Shown here in pieces: positions 30,499 to 38,650 of a stretch of 64,000 nt of DNA. The DNA lies in contig JBGQAK010000019.1 of the NCBI GenBank assembly GCA_041494245.1, forward strand, positions 7,435 through 71,434, in the 5' to 3' direction. The notes beneath the pieces are model-generated. The model did not search any database. It saw only the letters and a list, made by a program, of their open reading frames with translations, and was not told where the DNA came from. The position numbers and the translations under genes were made by a program. Source of the stretch: RBG-13-68-16 sp041494245. GTDB taxonomy: Bacteria > Acidobacteriota > Thermoanaerobaculia > Thermoanaerobaculales > Thermoanaerobaculaceae. How positions within the stretch are numbered: the stretch's first letter is position 1; each line of letters opens with the position of its first letter.

Positions 30499-32733
30499 TC
30501 AGTTGTGAACCGAGAGGAGCAGCGGCCGCGGCAGGTACCAGATCCGGCTCACCGCCACCCCCAGCGACCGCGGGTCGGTGCCGCCCGGCACGAAAGTGGA
30601 GCTCGTGATCTCGAGCTGCAGCTGCCCCGTGTCGGTAAGCTCGCCCGGCACCGTGAACTCGACCCCGGCGGGGGCCGGCCCCACGCTGAGGGAAACGCGC
30701 AGGGTGCCGAGGCGCACCTCCACGGCGGCCGGGCTGGGGCGCGGAGCCAGGAGCTCCACGCCGACCACGCCCGCGCCCCCGGGGAAGGTGAACACGGCGC
30801 GGGGGCCGGTCCACGCCGCGGGCACGGGCGGGTTGCCCATCAGCTCGGCGGGGTAGGTGCCCTCGACCTCGGCGAAGGCGGCAAAGATCGAGCCCTCTTC
30901 CGGGAAGAACACGACCGGCGGAGGAGGAGTGGGCGGAATCACCGGCAGGGCGGCGAAGACCCGCAGCGCGATCGGCCGGGGATCGCCCGGCGAGCTGACC
31001 TCCCGGTTGGTCTCCAGCTCGATCCTCAGCGGGATCGTCGGGTCCACGCCCGGGGGAACCGGGATTCGAAGGATTCTCGGACCGGGGGAGAGCCGACCGC
31101 TCAACGTCTGAATGCCGGCGGCCCGCGCCTCGAAAGGGGCGTCCCGGAGCTGCTGGTGGACGTCCACCGCCAGGAGGACCGAGCCCGGACCGGCAGCCGG
31201 CGGCAGGATGAGCGCGCTGCTGGCTCGGCACCAGATGTACCGCCGTGTGCCGTCCAACTCCAGGAAGGAGCCGCCCTGCCCGACCAGGAACGGGTCGCGC
31301 ACCAGGCGCACCTGCAGGAAGCGTTCCTGGGACAGCCGCCAGACCCTGGGCTCAGGACAGGCCAGCTCCGTGACCCTGGAGACCGCACACGGCAGGTCCT
31401 CGCCGACGCCCTCCGCCAGCAGCCACGCCGGGGCCGCCCCGAACCCGCGGCTGGCCCGTTGCAGCTCGGTCAGCCGAAGGGAGTCCACCTTCAGGCGGCC
31501 GGTCACGGTGGCGAGGTTGCGGAAGGAGAAGAGCTGGTCCTCGAAGATCAGCACGCCCTTGCCCTCAGCCGCCACGTCGCCCATGGCCTCCACCACGGGG
31601 AGCCGGTTGGCGTGGACGTAGCTCACGGCCGGCCACGCCCACGCGCACGCCGCCACCGCCGCCGCGACCGCAACCGCGCCGGCCAGCACCCTCGAGCGGA
31701 CGAGCAACAGCACCCCGGCCACCGCCGGCGTCGCCAGCAGCAGCCACACTAGAATCCAGTAGCGGGGGTAGTTGCGGTTGTCCATGAAGACCACCAGGAA
31801 CCCCAGCGCAGCCCCCGCCAGGCTCCCTGCCCACCAGCGGCCGCCGAGCGCGCGCCGCCACCCCAGCCACCCCAGCGCGGCCAGCACCGTAAAGACGATC
31901 GCCGCCCACGGCGTGCCGAGGCCGCGCACGAAGCCGAGGCTCGCAGGGGCCCAAGATTCCGTGCCGAGTGTCGCCAGGTGCTCCCCGACGTGGTTTGCAC
32001 TCACTTCGACGAGGAACCGCCAGCCTCCGGCCGCGAGCGCCGTCGGGATCAGGACGGCCGCGAGCACGGTCACCGCAGCCAGGACCGCGCGTGAGACGCG
32101 ACGCGGGTCCCGGCGGGACCCCCACACCGCCAGAACGACCGCCAGCACGAAGAACGGGACGAGCGGGGGCCGGACCAGCGCCGCGCAGGTCATCGCCACC
32201 ACTCCGGGAACCAGGCCAGCAGGGCCCGCACGCAGCCAGAGCGCCAGGCCGATGATCGCAAGCACCGCGGACGGCGTTTCCGAGAACCCGCGCGCCGCGT
32301 GGAACCACACCCCGGGAATGAACGCAGCGAACACCGCGCCCGCGAGCGCGAGCCTCCGCCCGATCACGCCCTCCCACAGGCCAACGAGCGCCCAGAGCCC
32401 GAGCACAGAGAAGACGGCGCTCGCGACTTGGAGCGCCTGCAGCGGATCGCCGACGCCCAGGATCCGCGTCAGCTTGCCGAGAGCGACCCAGAGCGGGAAA
32501 CCCGGGGGGAGCGGCATGTGGCGCCCGGGGTCGAAGTCGACCACCCCGCACGCCATCAGCGCCTCGTCCTGCTCCCAGGGTCCGGCGGGGAGCAGCAGCA
32601 GCCTCGAGAGCAGGACCCCGAGGAGGACCGCGATGCTTGCCGCGCCGGACGCCACGCGGCCCCCGATCGGCAGCGGCGGCCAGGGAAACACCTTCGCCGC
32701 CAGCCAGCAGAGCCGCTCCCAGAGCCCTTTCAC
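30499..32733 (-). CDS. Large GT39-like polytopic membrane protein with extracytoplasmic beta domain
   Basis: A 744-aa protein. The first ~370 residues hold about ten hydrophobic segments with the loop PWEQDEALMACGVVDFDP, an Asp/Glu-rich first loop like that of lipid-phosphate-sugar-dependent (GT39/ArnT-type) transferases. The remaining ~370 residues are hydrophilic, Pro-rich and beta-like, presumably in the periplasm. The GTG at 32733 is the first possible start (a TAG lies 12 bp upstream in frame). It has no Shine-Dalgarno sequence but a TAGACT box 6 nt upstream, as expected for a leaderless mRNA. It is divergent from ccmA. Activity is inferred from topology only. Confidence 0.7.
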   Translation of the reverse strand: MKGLWERLCWLAAKVFPWPPLPIGGRVASGAASIAVLLGVLLSRLLLLPAGPWEQDEALMACGVVDFDPGRHMPLPPGFPLWVALGKLTRILGVGDPLQALQVASAVFSVLGLWALVGLWEGVIGRRLALAGAVFAAFIPGVWFHAARGFSETPSAVLAIIGLALWLRAGPAGLVPGVVAMTCAALVRPPLVPFFVLAVVLAVWGSRRDPRRVSRAVLAAVTVLAAVLIPTALAAGGWRFLVEVSANHVGEHLATLGTESWAPASLGFVRGLGTPWAAIVFTVLAALGWLGWRRALGGRWWAGSLAGAALGFLVVFMDNRNYPRYWILVWLLLATPAVAGVLLLVRSRVLAGAVAVAAAVAACAWAWPAVSYVHANRLPVVEAMGDVAAEGKGVLIFEDQLFSFRNLATVTGRLKVDSLRLTELQRASRGFGAAPAWLLAEGVGEDLPCAVSRVTELACPEPRVWRLSQERFLQVRLVRDPFLVGQGGSFLELDGTRRYIWCRASSALILPPAAGPGSVLLAVDVHQQLRDAPFEARAAGIQTLSGRLSPGPRILRIPVPPGVDPTIPLRIELETNREVSSPGDPRPIALRVFAALPVIPPTPPPPVVFFPEEGSIFAAFAEVEGTYPAELMGNPPVPAAWTGPRAVFTFPGGAGVVGVELLAPRPSPAAVEVRLGTLRVSLSVGPAPAGVEFTVPGELTDTGQLQLEITSSTFVPGGTDPRSLGVAVSRIWYLPRPLLLSVHN

Positions 32734-32739
32734 GGGCGG

Positions 32740-32745
32740 AGTCTA
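32740..32745 (-). promoter_or_regulatory. -10 box TAGACT of the GT39-like gene (leaderless geometry)
   Basis: TAGACT on the minus strand, 6 nt before the GTG at 32733. A -35 is weak (CCCACA at the expected distance). Confidence 0.5.
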
Positions 32746-32857
32746 GCAAGGCCGGAAAATGATGTGGGGCGCGACCGCCGGGCGCGCACGGCCGGCCGTG
32801 CAACGCCTGCATGAACGCCGGGACCCGTCAAACCGCGGCCGTCTCAATACCGTGTGG

Positions 32858-32863
32858 TACTCT
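32858..32863 (+). promoter_or_regulatory. -10 box TACTCT of the ccm operon (leaderless geometry)
   Basis: TACTCT preceded by TGTGG and followed after 8 nt by the ccmA ATG. No clear -35 and no Shine-Dalgarno sequence. Confidence 0.5.
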
Positions 32864-32871
32864 CTCCCGCC

Positions 32872-33498
32872 ATGTCGGGGGTCTCGGTCGAGTTTGAGAG
32901 GGTGAGCAAGCGCTTCGGCAACCGCACCGTGCTGGCGTCGGTGAGCGGCGCGCTCAAGCCGGGCCAGGTGCTCGTGGTCGCAGGCCCGAACGGGGCCGGC
33001 AAGTCCACGCTGCTCAACATCCTCGCCGGGGTGCTGCGCCCCTCCCGCGGTGAGGTGACTTACCGCGCGGGCGACGGTCCCCTGCCGAGGGCGCGCTGGC
33101 TCGAGCGCCTGGGCATGGCCTCACCCGACATGGCCGTCTACGAGGAGCTCTCGGCGCTCGAGAACCTGCACTTCTTCGCCCGCCTGCGCGGCCTCGCCCT
33201 GGCGGACGCGGTGCTGCGCGACCTCCTGGAGGGGCTGGGCCTGCCGGCCCGGGAGCAGACGAGGCTCGTGGGGACCTACTCCTCCGGGATGAAGCAGCGC
33301 GTGAAGCTGGCGCAGGCCGTGCTGCACGAGCCGCCGGTGCTCGTGCTCGACGAGCCGTCCTCCAACCTCGACGCGGCCGGCCACGAGGCGGTGGCGGGGC
33401 TGGTGGCCCGCTTCCGCCCGCGGGCCGCGGTCGCCGTCGCCACCAACGATCCGCGGGAGATGGCCTGGGGCGATGCACGCATCGACCTTGCTCTCTGA
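32872..33498 (+). CDS. ccmA: Heme exporter ATP-binding protein CcmA
   Basis: A 208-aa ABC ATPase that drives release of heme-loaded CcmE in System I cytochrome c maturation. Walker A GPNGAGKST is at residues 38-46; the signature YSSGMKQRVKLAQA and Walker B VLVLDEPSSNLD follow. The switch (H-loop) position reads VATNDPREM, with Asn where most ABC ATPases have His. The ATG at 32872 is used; a GTG at 32854 is possible but would lie upstream of the presumed transcription start. The 3' end overlaps ccmB by 26 nt. Confidence 0.9.
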   Translation: MSGVSVEFERVSKRFGNRTVLASVSGALKPGQVLVVAGPNGAGKSTLLNILAGVLRPSRGEVTYRAGDGPLPRARWLERLGMASPDMAVYEELSALENLHFFARLRGLALADAVLRDLLEGLGLPAREQTRLVGTYSSGMKQRVKLAQAVLHEPPVLVLDEPSSNLDAAGHEAVAGLVARFRPRAAVAVATNDPREMAWGDARIDLAL

Positions 33499-34162
33499 GA
33501 GCCTGGCGGTCCTCGCCAAGGAGCTCAAGTCCGAGCTACGCAGCCGCGTGGCGCTCAACGCCGTCGGGCTGTTCGGCCTGACGACGCTGATCGCGGTCGC
33601 CTACCAGATCGGGCCGTACCAGATCCAGGAGCAGGACCGCCCCCACCTGCTTTCGGCGCTGCTCTGGGTGATCCTGTTCTTCGCCGCGACCTCCGGCCTC
33701 TCGCGGGTGTTCGTCAAGGAGGAGGACGCGCACACCGCCAAGACGCTCCGCCTGGCCGCCCGGCCGGTCGCGGTGCTGGCCGGCAAGTTCCTGTTCAACC
33801 TGCTCCTGCTGGCGGCGCTCAACACCCTCATCGTGCCGCTGTACTGCGCCCTGATGGGCTACTCCGTCAAGGGCGTCCTTCCCCTGGCGCTGGTGCTGGC
33901 CGCCGGGTCGATTGCGCTGGCCGCGACCTCCACGATCGTCGCGGCAATCATCTCCCGGGCCTCCGGCGCGACCACATTGTTCGCCATTCTCAGCGTGCCC
34001 CTCGTGCTGCCGCTCCTCGTGATGCTTATCCAGGGGACGCGTGCGGCCGCGGCGAGCGCCGCGCTCGCGGCGGTGCTCCCGGCCCTCCGCGGGATCGTCT
34101 CGCTCGGGGGTGCAACCCTCATTATTTCAGTGTACCTTTTCCCGGTGGTGTGGAATGACTAA
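33473..34162 (+). CDS. ccmB: Heme exporter membrane protein CcmB
   Basis: A 229-aa inner-membrane permease subunit of the CcmABCD complex. The N-terminus has the amphipathic AKELKSELRSRVALNAVGLFG typical of CcmB, followed by six hydrophobic segments. The motif LFFAATSGLSRVFVKEEDAHT between the first two membrane spans is characteristic. Its start lies within ccmA and its stop overlaps ccmC by 8 nt, so the three are translationally coupled. Confidence 0.92.
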   Translation: MHASTLLSESLAVLAKELKSELRSRVALNAVGLFGLTTLIAVAYQIGPYQIQEQDRPHLLSALLWVILFFAATSGLSRVFVKEEDAHTAKTLRLAARPVAVLAGKFLFNLLLLAALNTLIVPLYCALMGYSVKGVLPLALVLAAGSIALAATSTIVAAIISRASGATTLFAILSVPLVLPLLVMLIQGTRAAAASAALAAVLPALRGIVSLGGATLIISVYLFPVVWND

Positions 34163-34841
34163 GACCGCTCTGAGAACGTCTCTCCTCTGGTTGCTCGGCG
34201 CCTGGATGGTGCTGGTGACGCTGGGGGCCTTCTTCTACGCGCCCTCCGCTCAGGGCTTCAAGGGTGAATCGGCCCGCATCGTCTTCTTCCACGTCCCACA
34301 GGCGTGGGTGGCGGTGCTCGCCTTCTGCGTCAACCTCGTGGCCTCCGTGCGCTATCTGCGCAAGCGGAAGGCCCTCGACGACGCGCGCGCTGCGGCGGCC
34401 GCACGGCTGGGGCTCGTGTTCTCGGTGCTGGCAACCGTCACGGGCTCCCTGTTCGCCAACGTCATGTGGAACTCGTTCTGGAACTGGGACCCGCGCGAGG
34501 TCTCGATCGCGATCCTCCTGCTCATCTACGCGGCCTACTTCGCGCTGCGCGAGGCGGTGCTCGACGAGGAGCGCCGGGCCACGCTCTCGGCGGCCTACGC
34601 GGTCCTGGCCTTCGTCACCATGCCGTTTCTGATCTTCGTGGTACCTCGGATCTACTGGTCGCTGCACCCCGACACCATCATCGGCGCCGCCGGCGAGCTC
34701 AAACTTGAGATGGAGTCGCGAATGCTGCAGGTCTTGTTCGGCTCGTTAGTGGGATTTACCGGACTGTTCGTTTGGTTGTACACTCTGGACGTCCGCTTGG
34801 CGCGGGTGCGGCTGGCCCGCCAAGAGCGCGAGGAGGCATAG
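34155..34841 (+). CDS. ccmC: Cytochrome c maturation protein CcmC
   Basis: A 228-aa six-helix heme-handling protein that presents heme to CcmE. The periplasmic tryptophan-rich motif is MWNSFWNWDPREVS (about residues 104-117). The axial histidine candidates are His46 in FFHVPQAW and His171 in YWSLHPD, one on each side of it. Length and helix pattern fit CcmC rather than CcmF. The ATG at 34155 overlaps the ccmB stop. It is followed by ccmD after 3 bp. Confidence 0.94.
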   Translation: MTKTALRTSLLWLLGAWMVLVTLGAFFYAPSAQGFKGESARIVFFHVPQAWVAVLAFCVNLVASVRYLRKRKALDDARAAAAARLGLVFSVLATVTGSLFANVMWNSFWNWDPREVSIAILLLIYAAYFALREAVLDEERRATLSAAYAVLAFVTMPFLIFVVPRIYWSLHPDTIIGAAGELKLEMESRMLQVLFGSLVGFTGLFVWLYTLDVRLARVRLARQEREEA

Positions 34842-34844
34842 GCG

Positions 34845-34964
34845 ATGCCAGGGCCCGAAAGCTTGGTCTGGGTAGCGGCGGTCACGGTCGTCATCTGGCT
34901 CGGGATCTTCGCCTACTGCATGGCGCTCGATCGTCGGGTGCAAAGGCTGGAGGAGGAGCAATGA
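34845..34964 (+). CDS. ccmD: Small membrane protein CcmD
   Basis: A 39-aa protein with one membrane helix (VWVAAVTVVIWLGIFAYCMA) and a charged C-terminal tail (DRRVQRLEEEQ). Size, topology, the Y-x-x-x-LDRR-like segment after the helix and the position between ccmC and ccmE identify CcmD, which helps CcmABC release holo-CcmE. Its TGA overlaps the ccmE ATG (ATGA). Confidence 0.85.
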   Translation: MPGPESLVWVAAVTVVIWLGIFAYCMALDRRVQRLEEEQ

Positions 34965-35362
34965 GCCGCAGGGTGCTGTGGACCGTCCTGGGTGTCGCTG
35001 CCATCATCGGCTTCGTTGCGTTCGGGGCCGGGGCGTTCAAGTCGAACCTGACCCCGTACGTCAGCTTCCAGCAAGCGCGGGCGACCTCCGACGCCGTGCA
35101 GGTCGCGGGCAAGCTCGTCCCCGGCTCGGACAACTTCGAGGAGGCCTCCTCCCGCCTGCTGTTCACCCTCGTCGACGACAAGGGCGACACCATGAAGGTC
35201 GCCTACAAGGGGCTCAAGCCGGGCAACTTCCACGAGGCCACGCAGGTGGTCGCGATCGGCAGGTTCCACGGCGGCATGTTCGAGGCCGAGAAGCTGTTGG
35301 TGAAGTGTCCATCGAAGTACCAGGGGGTCGAGGAGAAGGAGTACCGTTCCAGCTCCTCGTGA
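34961..35362 (+). CDS. ccmE: Heme chaperone CcmE, CxxxY type
   Basis: A 133-aa periplasmic heme chaperone with an N-terminal anchor (residues about 5-24) and an OB-fold beta domain. Classical CcmE binds heme through His in HxxxY. Here the motif is Cys116-P-S-K-Tyr120 (KCPSKY), the CxxxY variant known from archaea and some Desulfovibrio. The C-terminal tail is short (EEKEYRSSSS). The start overlaps ccmD. Heme handover chemistry is presumably as in the CxxxY systems. Confidence 0.93.
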   Translation: MSRRVLWTVLGVAAIIGFVAFGAGAFKSNLTPYVSFQQARATSDAVQVAGKLVPGSDNFEEASSRLLFTLVDDKGDTMKVAYKGLKPGNFHEATQVVAIGRFHGGMFEAEKLLVKCPSKYQGVEEKEYRSSSS

Positions 35363-35401
35363 CGACTGCGGCGTTCTCGCCGTGCACATCCAGGGGGGAC
35401 C

Positions 35402-37951
35402 ATGTTTCTACCGGGTGCCATCGCGCTTTGGGTGGCTTTCTTCGCCCTCATCGCGTCGACGCTCTTCTACTTCCGCAGCATGCGCGGTCACACGGAGGCC
35501 CGGACGTGGGCCAGGCAGGCGTACGGCCTGGCGACCACCGGCGTGGTCATCGCGAGCGGCGTGCTTCTCTACCTGATCCTGGTCCACGATTTCCGGATCC
35601 ATTACGTCTTCTCGTACTCCGATACGTCCCTACCGACCTCCTACCTGATCTCGACCTTCTGGGCGGGGCAGGAGGGCAGCTTCCTGCTCTGGCTCCTGTG
35701 GGGGATGATCGTCGGGCTCCCGCTAATCCGCTACGCACAGCACTACGAGGACCGCACGCTTTTCGTGTACAACCTCGCCCAGCTCTCGCTGCTCCTCATC
35801 CTGCTGCGGCAGTCCCCGTTCCGCCTCCTCGCCGGCCTGCCGCCCGGGCAGGTCCCGTTCGACGGGCAGGGCCTCAACCCCTTGCTCCAGAACCCCTGGA
35901 TGACCATCCACCCGCCGATCATGTTCCTCGGCTACGCCGCCACCGCGGTCCCGTTCGCCTTCGCAGTGGCCGCGCTGTGGGAGCGCCGCTACGACGAGTG
36001 GACCAAGGCGTCGCTGCCGTGGGCCCTGCTCACCGTGGTGACCCTCGGGTGCGCGATACTGCTGGGCGGCTACTGGGCGTACGTGACCCTGGGCTGGGGC
36101 GGGTACTGGGGCTGGGACCCGGTCGAGAACTCCTCGCTGGTCCCCTGGATCGCCTCGGCCGCGCTCGTGCACGGCATGCTCCTGCAGCGGGCGCGCGGCC
36201 GCTTCCGCAAGCTCAACTTCTCGCTGGCCATCCTGGCCTACGTGCTGGTCGTGTACGCCACCTTCCTGACGCGCTCGGGCGTGCTGGCCGACTTCTCCGT
36301 CCACTCGTTCGTGGATCTCGGCATCACCGGCTGGCTGGTCGGCAACCTGACCGGCGCCCTTCTCATCGGCTTCGGATCGCTGATCTGGCGATGGCGGGAG
36401 ATCCCGAGCGAGCCAGGGGACGAGCCCTTCCTGTCCCGGACGGTGTTCTTCGTCCTCGCGATCTCCGCCCTCCTCGGCACGGCCGCGATGGTGCTCCTCG
36501 GCACCTCGGCACCGCTCATCACCCGCATCGTGACCAAGCCCTCGCAGGTCGGGCCGGCGTTCTACAACCGCGTCACGATCCCGATCGGCATCCTGCTGGC
36601 CTCGCTCCTGGGCGTGGTCCCCTTCCTCCACTGGAAAGGCACATCCGAGGAGTTCCGGAAGCGCCTGCTGGTCGCGGGGACCCTTGCAGTGGTGGCCACC
36701 GGCGTGGGCATCGCAGTCGGCGCCCACGGGGTGCTCTACGTGGCGTTCCTTCTGGTTTCGCTTTTCGCGTTCTTTTCCAACCTCCTCAAGACTACGGATA
36801 AGGTCCGGACCAAGCGCTTCCGGGCCGCGGGTGGATACCTCGCCCACGTGGGCCTGGGTCTCATGCTGGCCGGGATCATCACATCGTCCGCCTACGACCG
36901 CAGCGAGAAGGTCGTGCTCCCCCTCGGCCAGAGCAAACAGGTCATGGGGTACACGCTGACCTTCAAGGGCGTGGAGAAACCGAAGCCAACCTCCCGCGAG
37001 GCCATGCTCGTCGAGGTTCGCGAGGCGAACGGCAGGACCTACCTGGCGCGCCCGCGCATGTTCCGCAACGAGAAGTCGAACCAACTCGTGGCCAACCCTG
37101 ACGTGCGCGTCCACCTCACCCACGATCTCTACGTCTCACCGATCGAGTTCGACCCCGGGCGCCCAGCGGAATCCGGGCGAACTTTGGAAATCGCCAAGGG
37201 CGAGACCGGCAAGGTGGGCCCCCTTTCCATCGTTTTCGACGGCTTCGACATGTCCGGCTCTCACGGCGAGGCGGAGAAGGTCTCGATCGGCGCCAGGCTC
37301 ACGGTCCGCGCCGGCGCCGTCTCCCAGCAGATCACGCCGCGCCTGACCTCCGGCGAGAAGGGGTTCGTTGGGGAGCCGGTGGCGGTGCCCGGCCTCCAGG
37401 GCGCGACGGTCGCGATCACGGGCGTCAATGCGAGCGCCGGCCGGGTCCGGCTCGCCCTGACGGGCCTGGGCGGCGGCGTCGCCAAGCGCACCGTGCTGCA
37501 CAAAGGGGAGACACTGACCTACCGGGACGCGAAGCTCACGTTCGACGAGTTCGACCTCTCCAATTTCGACCCCGAGGGCGGGAAGATCAATATCGGCGTG
37601 GTCTTCAAGGTGACCGACCCCGCCGGAAAGAGCGGCGAGATCACCTCGGTGTACCACGGCGGAGAGGGCGGCGAGACGCACGAGGATGCCGCGGTGCCCG
37701 GCCTTGCGGGCGTGCTGGTGCGGGTGGGCCGCATGAACCCCAACGAGAAGACCGTCGAGGTCGAGGTGCTCGATCCGAGCGCCCCGTCGGACCCGGGCGA
37801 GCCGATGAAGTTCTCCGCCGACGTCACGGTCAAGCCGATGATCAGCTTGCTGTGGACCGGGCTGGCCGTGCTCCTGGCGGGCGGCCTCCTCGCGTTGGTG
37901 CGGAGGAGCGAGGAGTTCTCCACCGCCAGCCAGCCCGCCACGGGGGCGTAG
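35402..37951 (+). CDS. ccmF: Cytochrome c heme lyase subunit CcmF, extended
   Basis: An 849-aa polytopic heme lyase component. The WWD motif is WGGYWGWDPVENSSLVPW and the surrounding IHPPIMFLGY, FLTRSGVL and ADFSVHSFVD are family hallmarks. The membrane part ends around residue 500. The following ~300 residues are beta-rich and periplasmic, followed by one last helix (SLLWTGLAVLLAGGLLALV), making the protein about 200 residues longer than proteobacterial CcmF. No CcmH/CcmI or clear CcmG is adjacent, so part of the handover machinery must be elsewhere or absent. It starts 39 bp after ccmE. Confidence 0.96.
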   Translation: MFLPGAIALWVAFFALIASTLFYFRSMRGHTEARTWARQAYGLATTGVVIASGVLLYLILVHDFRIHYVFSYSDTSLPTSYLISTFWAGQEGSFLLWLLWGMIVGLPLIRYAQHYEDRTLFVYNLAQLSLLLILLRQSPFRLLAGLPPGQVPFDGQGLNPLLQNPWMTIHPPIMFLGYAATAVPFAFAVAALWERRYDEWTKASLPWALLTVVTLGCAILLGGYWAYVTLGWGGYWGWDPVENSSLVPWIASAALVHGMLLQRARGRFRKLNFSLAILAYVLVVYATFLTRSGVLADFSVHSFVDLGITGWLVGNLTGALLIGFGSLIWRWREIPSEPGDEPFLSRTVFFVLAISALLGTAAMVLLGTSAPLITRIVTKPSQVGPAFYNRVTIPIGILLASLLGVVPFLHWKGTSEEFRKRLLVAGTLAVVATGVGIAVGAHGVLYVAFLLVSLFAFFSNLLKTTDKVRTKRFRAAGGYLAHVGLGLMLAGIITSSAYDRSEKVVLPLGQSKQVMGYTLTFKGVEKPKPTSREAMLVEVREANGRTYLARPRMFRNEKSNQLVANPDVRVHLTHDLYVSPIEFDPGRPAESGRTLEIAKGETGKVGPLSIVFDGFDMSGSHGEAEKVSIGARLTVRAGAVSQQITPRLTSGEKGFVGEPVAVPGLQGATVAITGVNASAGRVRLALTGLGGGVAKRTVLHKGETLTYRDAKLTFDEFDLSNFDPEGGKINIGVVFKVTDPAGKSGEITSVYHGGEGGETHEDAAVPGLAGVLVRVGRMNPNEKTVEVEVLDPSAPSDPGEPMKFSADVTVKPMISLLWTGLAVLLAGGLLALVRRSEEFSTASQPATGA

Positions 37952-37999
37952 CAGGCCAAACGCCGGGTGGCGCACGTCACGTCCGGCCACGGCCGGGTG

Positions 38000-38028
38000 T
38001 TGAGGGTTGGCCGCGAGGGTTGTACTAT
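38000..38028 (+). promoter_or_regulatory. Promoter of the LON-domain gene
   Basis: TTGAGG (38000-38005), 17-nt spacer, TACTAT (38023-38028). The GTG at 38036 lies 7 nt after the -10, so the mRNA is probably leaderless. Confidence 0.7.
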
Positions 38029-38035
38029 GCCCGCA

Positions 38036-38641
38036 GTGAAAGGCGTCTTCACCCTACCCCTCTACCCGCTCCAGGGCGCCGTCCTACTGCCCGGCGAGCG
38101 GGTCAGTGTGCCCTGGGGGCGCGAGGCGATCCGGGCCATCTTGGAGCGCGCCCGCGGCTTTGGCGGCGCGATGGTGGCCTCGCTCGCGGACGGCGAGTCC
38201 GTGCACGAGGTCGGGGTCACCGCGGTGCTCTCCGACGAGGGCGAGAGCGACGCAACCCTGCACGGCATCAGCCGTTGCCGCCTCCTCTCGCTGGTCAGCG
38301 AGGACGTGACGCTGGTGCGGGCCGAGTCGTACCCCGAGGAGTCGCCGGCCGGCAGGCGGGGGGGACCCGTCGCCCGGCTCCTACTCTCCCGCTACGAGCG
38401 GCTCTGCCAGCGCATCGGCAAGTCCCTCGTGACCCCGGCCCGCGAGCAGGATCTGAGTGCGGTGACGTGGCGCGTCACTGCGGACCTCGGTTTTTCTGCG
38501 GAGGAACAACAGGGCTTTCTCAACGTCCCCGACCCTTTGACCCGGGGGAAGCTGCTCCTCCTGGCGCTCCGGGAACTCGAGCGCCGCGAGCGCTTCCTGC
38601 GACGGTGGTCACATCTGAGGACAACGACAAGCTGGAACTGA
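38036..38641 (+). CDS. Stand-alone LON substrate-binding-domain protein
   Basis: A 201-aa protein resembling the N-terminal substrate-binding domain of Lon (PUA-like), without ATPase or protease domains. It has FTLPLYPLQGAVLLPGERVSVP at the start, then GVTAVLSDEGESD..LHGISRCRLLSL, and a helical C-terminal part (LLLLALRELERRERFLRRW). Such proteins occur widely but their function is not established. The GTG at 38036 is chosen because it sits at the expected transcription start; an in-frame ATG at 38027 overlaps the -10 box. It may be transcribed with the next gene (9 bp gap). Confidence 0.8.
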   Translation: MKGVFTLPLYPLQGAVLLPGERVSVPWGREAIRAILERARGFGGAMVASLADGESVHEVGVTAVLSDEGESDATLHGISRCRLLSLVSEDVTLVRAESYPEESPAGRRGGPVARLLLSRYERLCQRIGKSLVTPAREQDLSAVTWRVTADLGFSAEEQQGFLNVPDPLTRGKLLLLALRELERRERFLRRWSHLRTTTSWN

Positions 38642-38650
38642 TGGGTGCCC

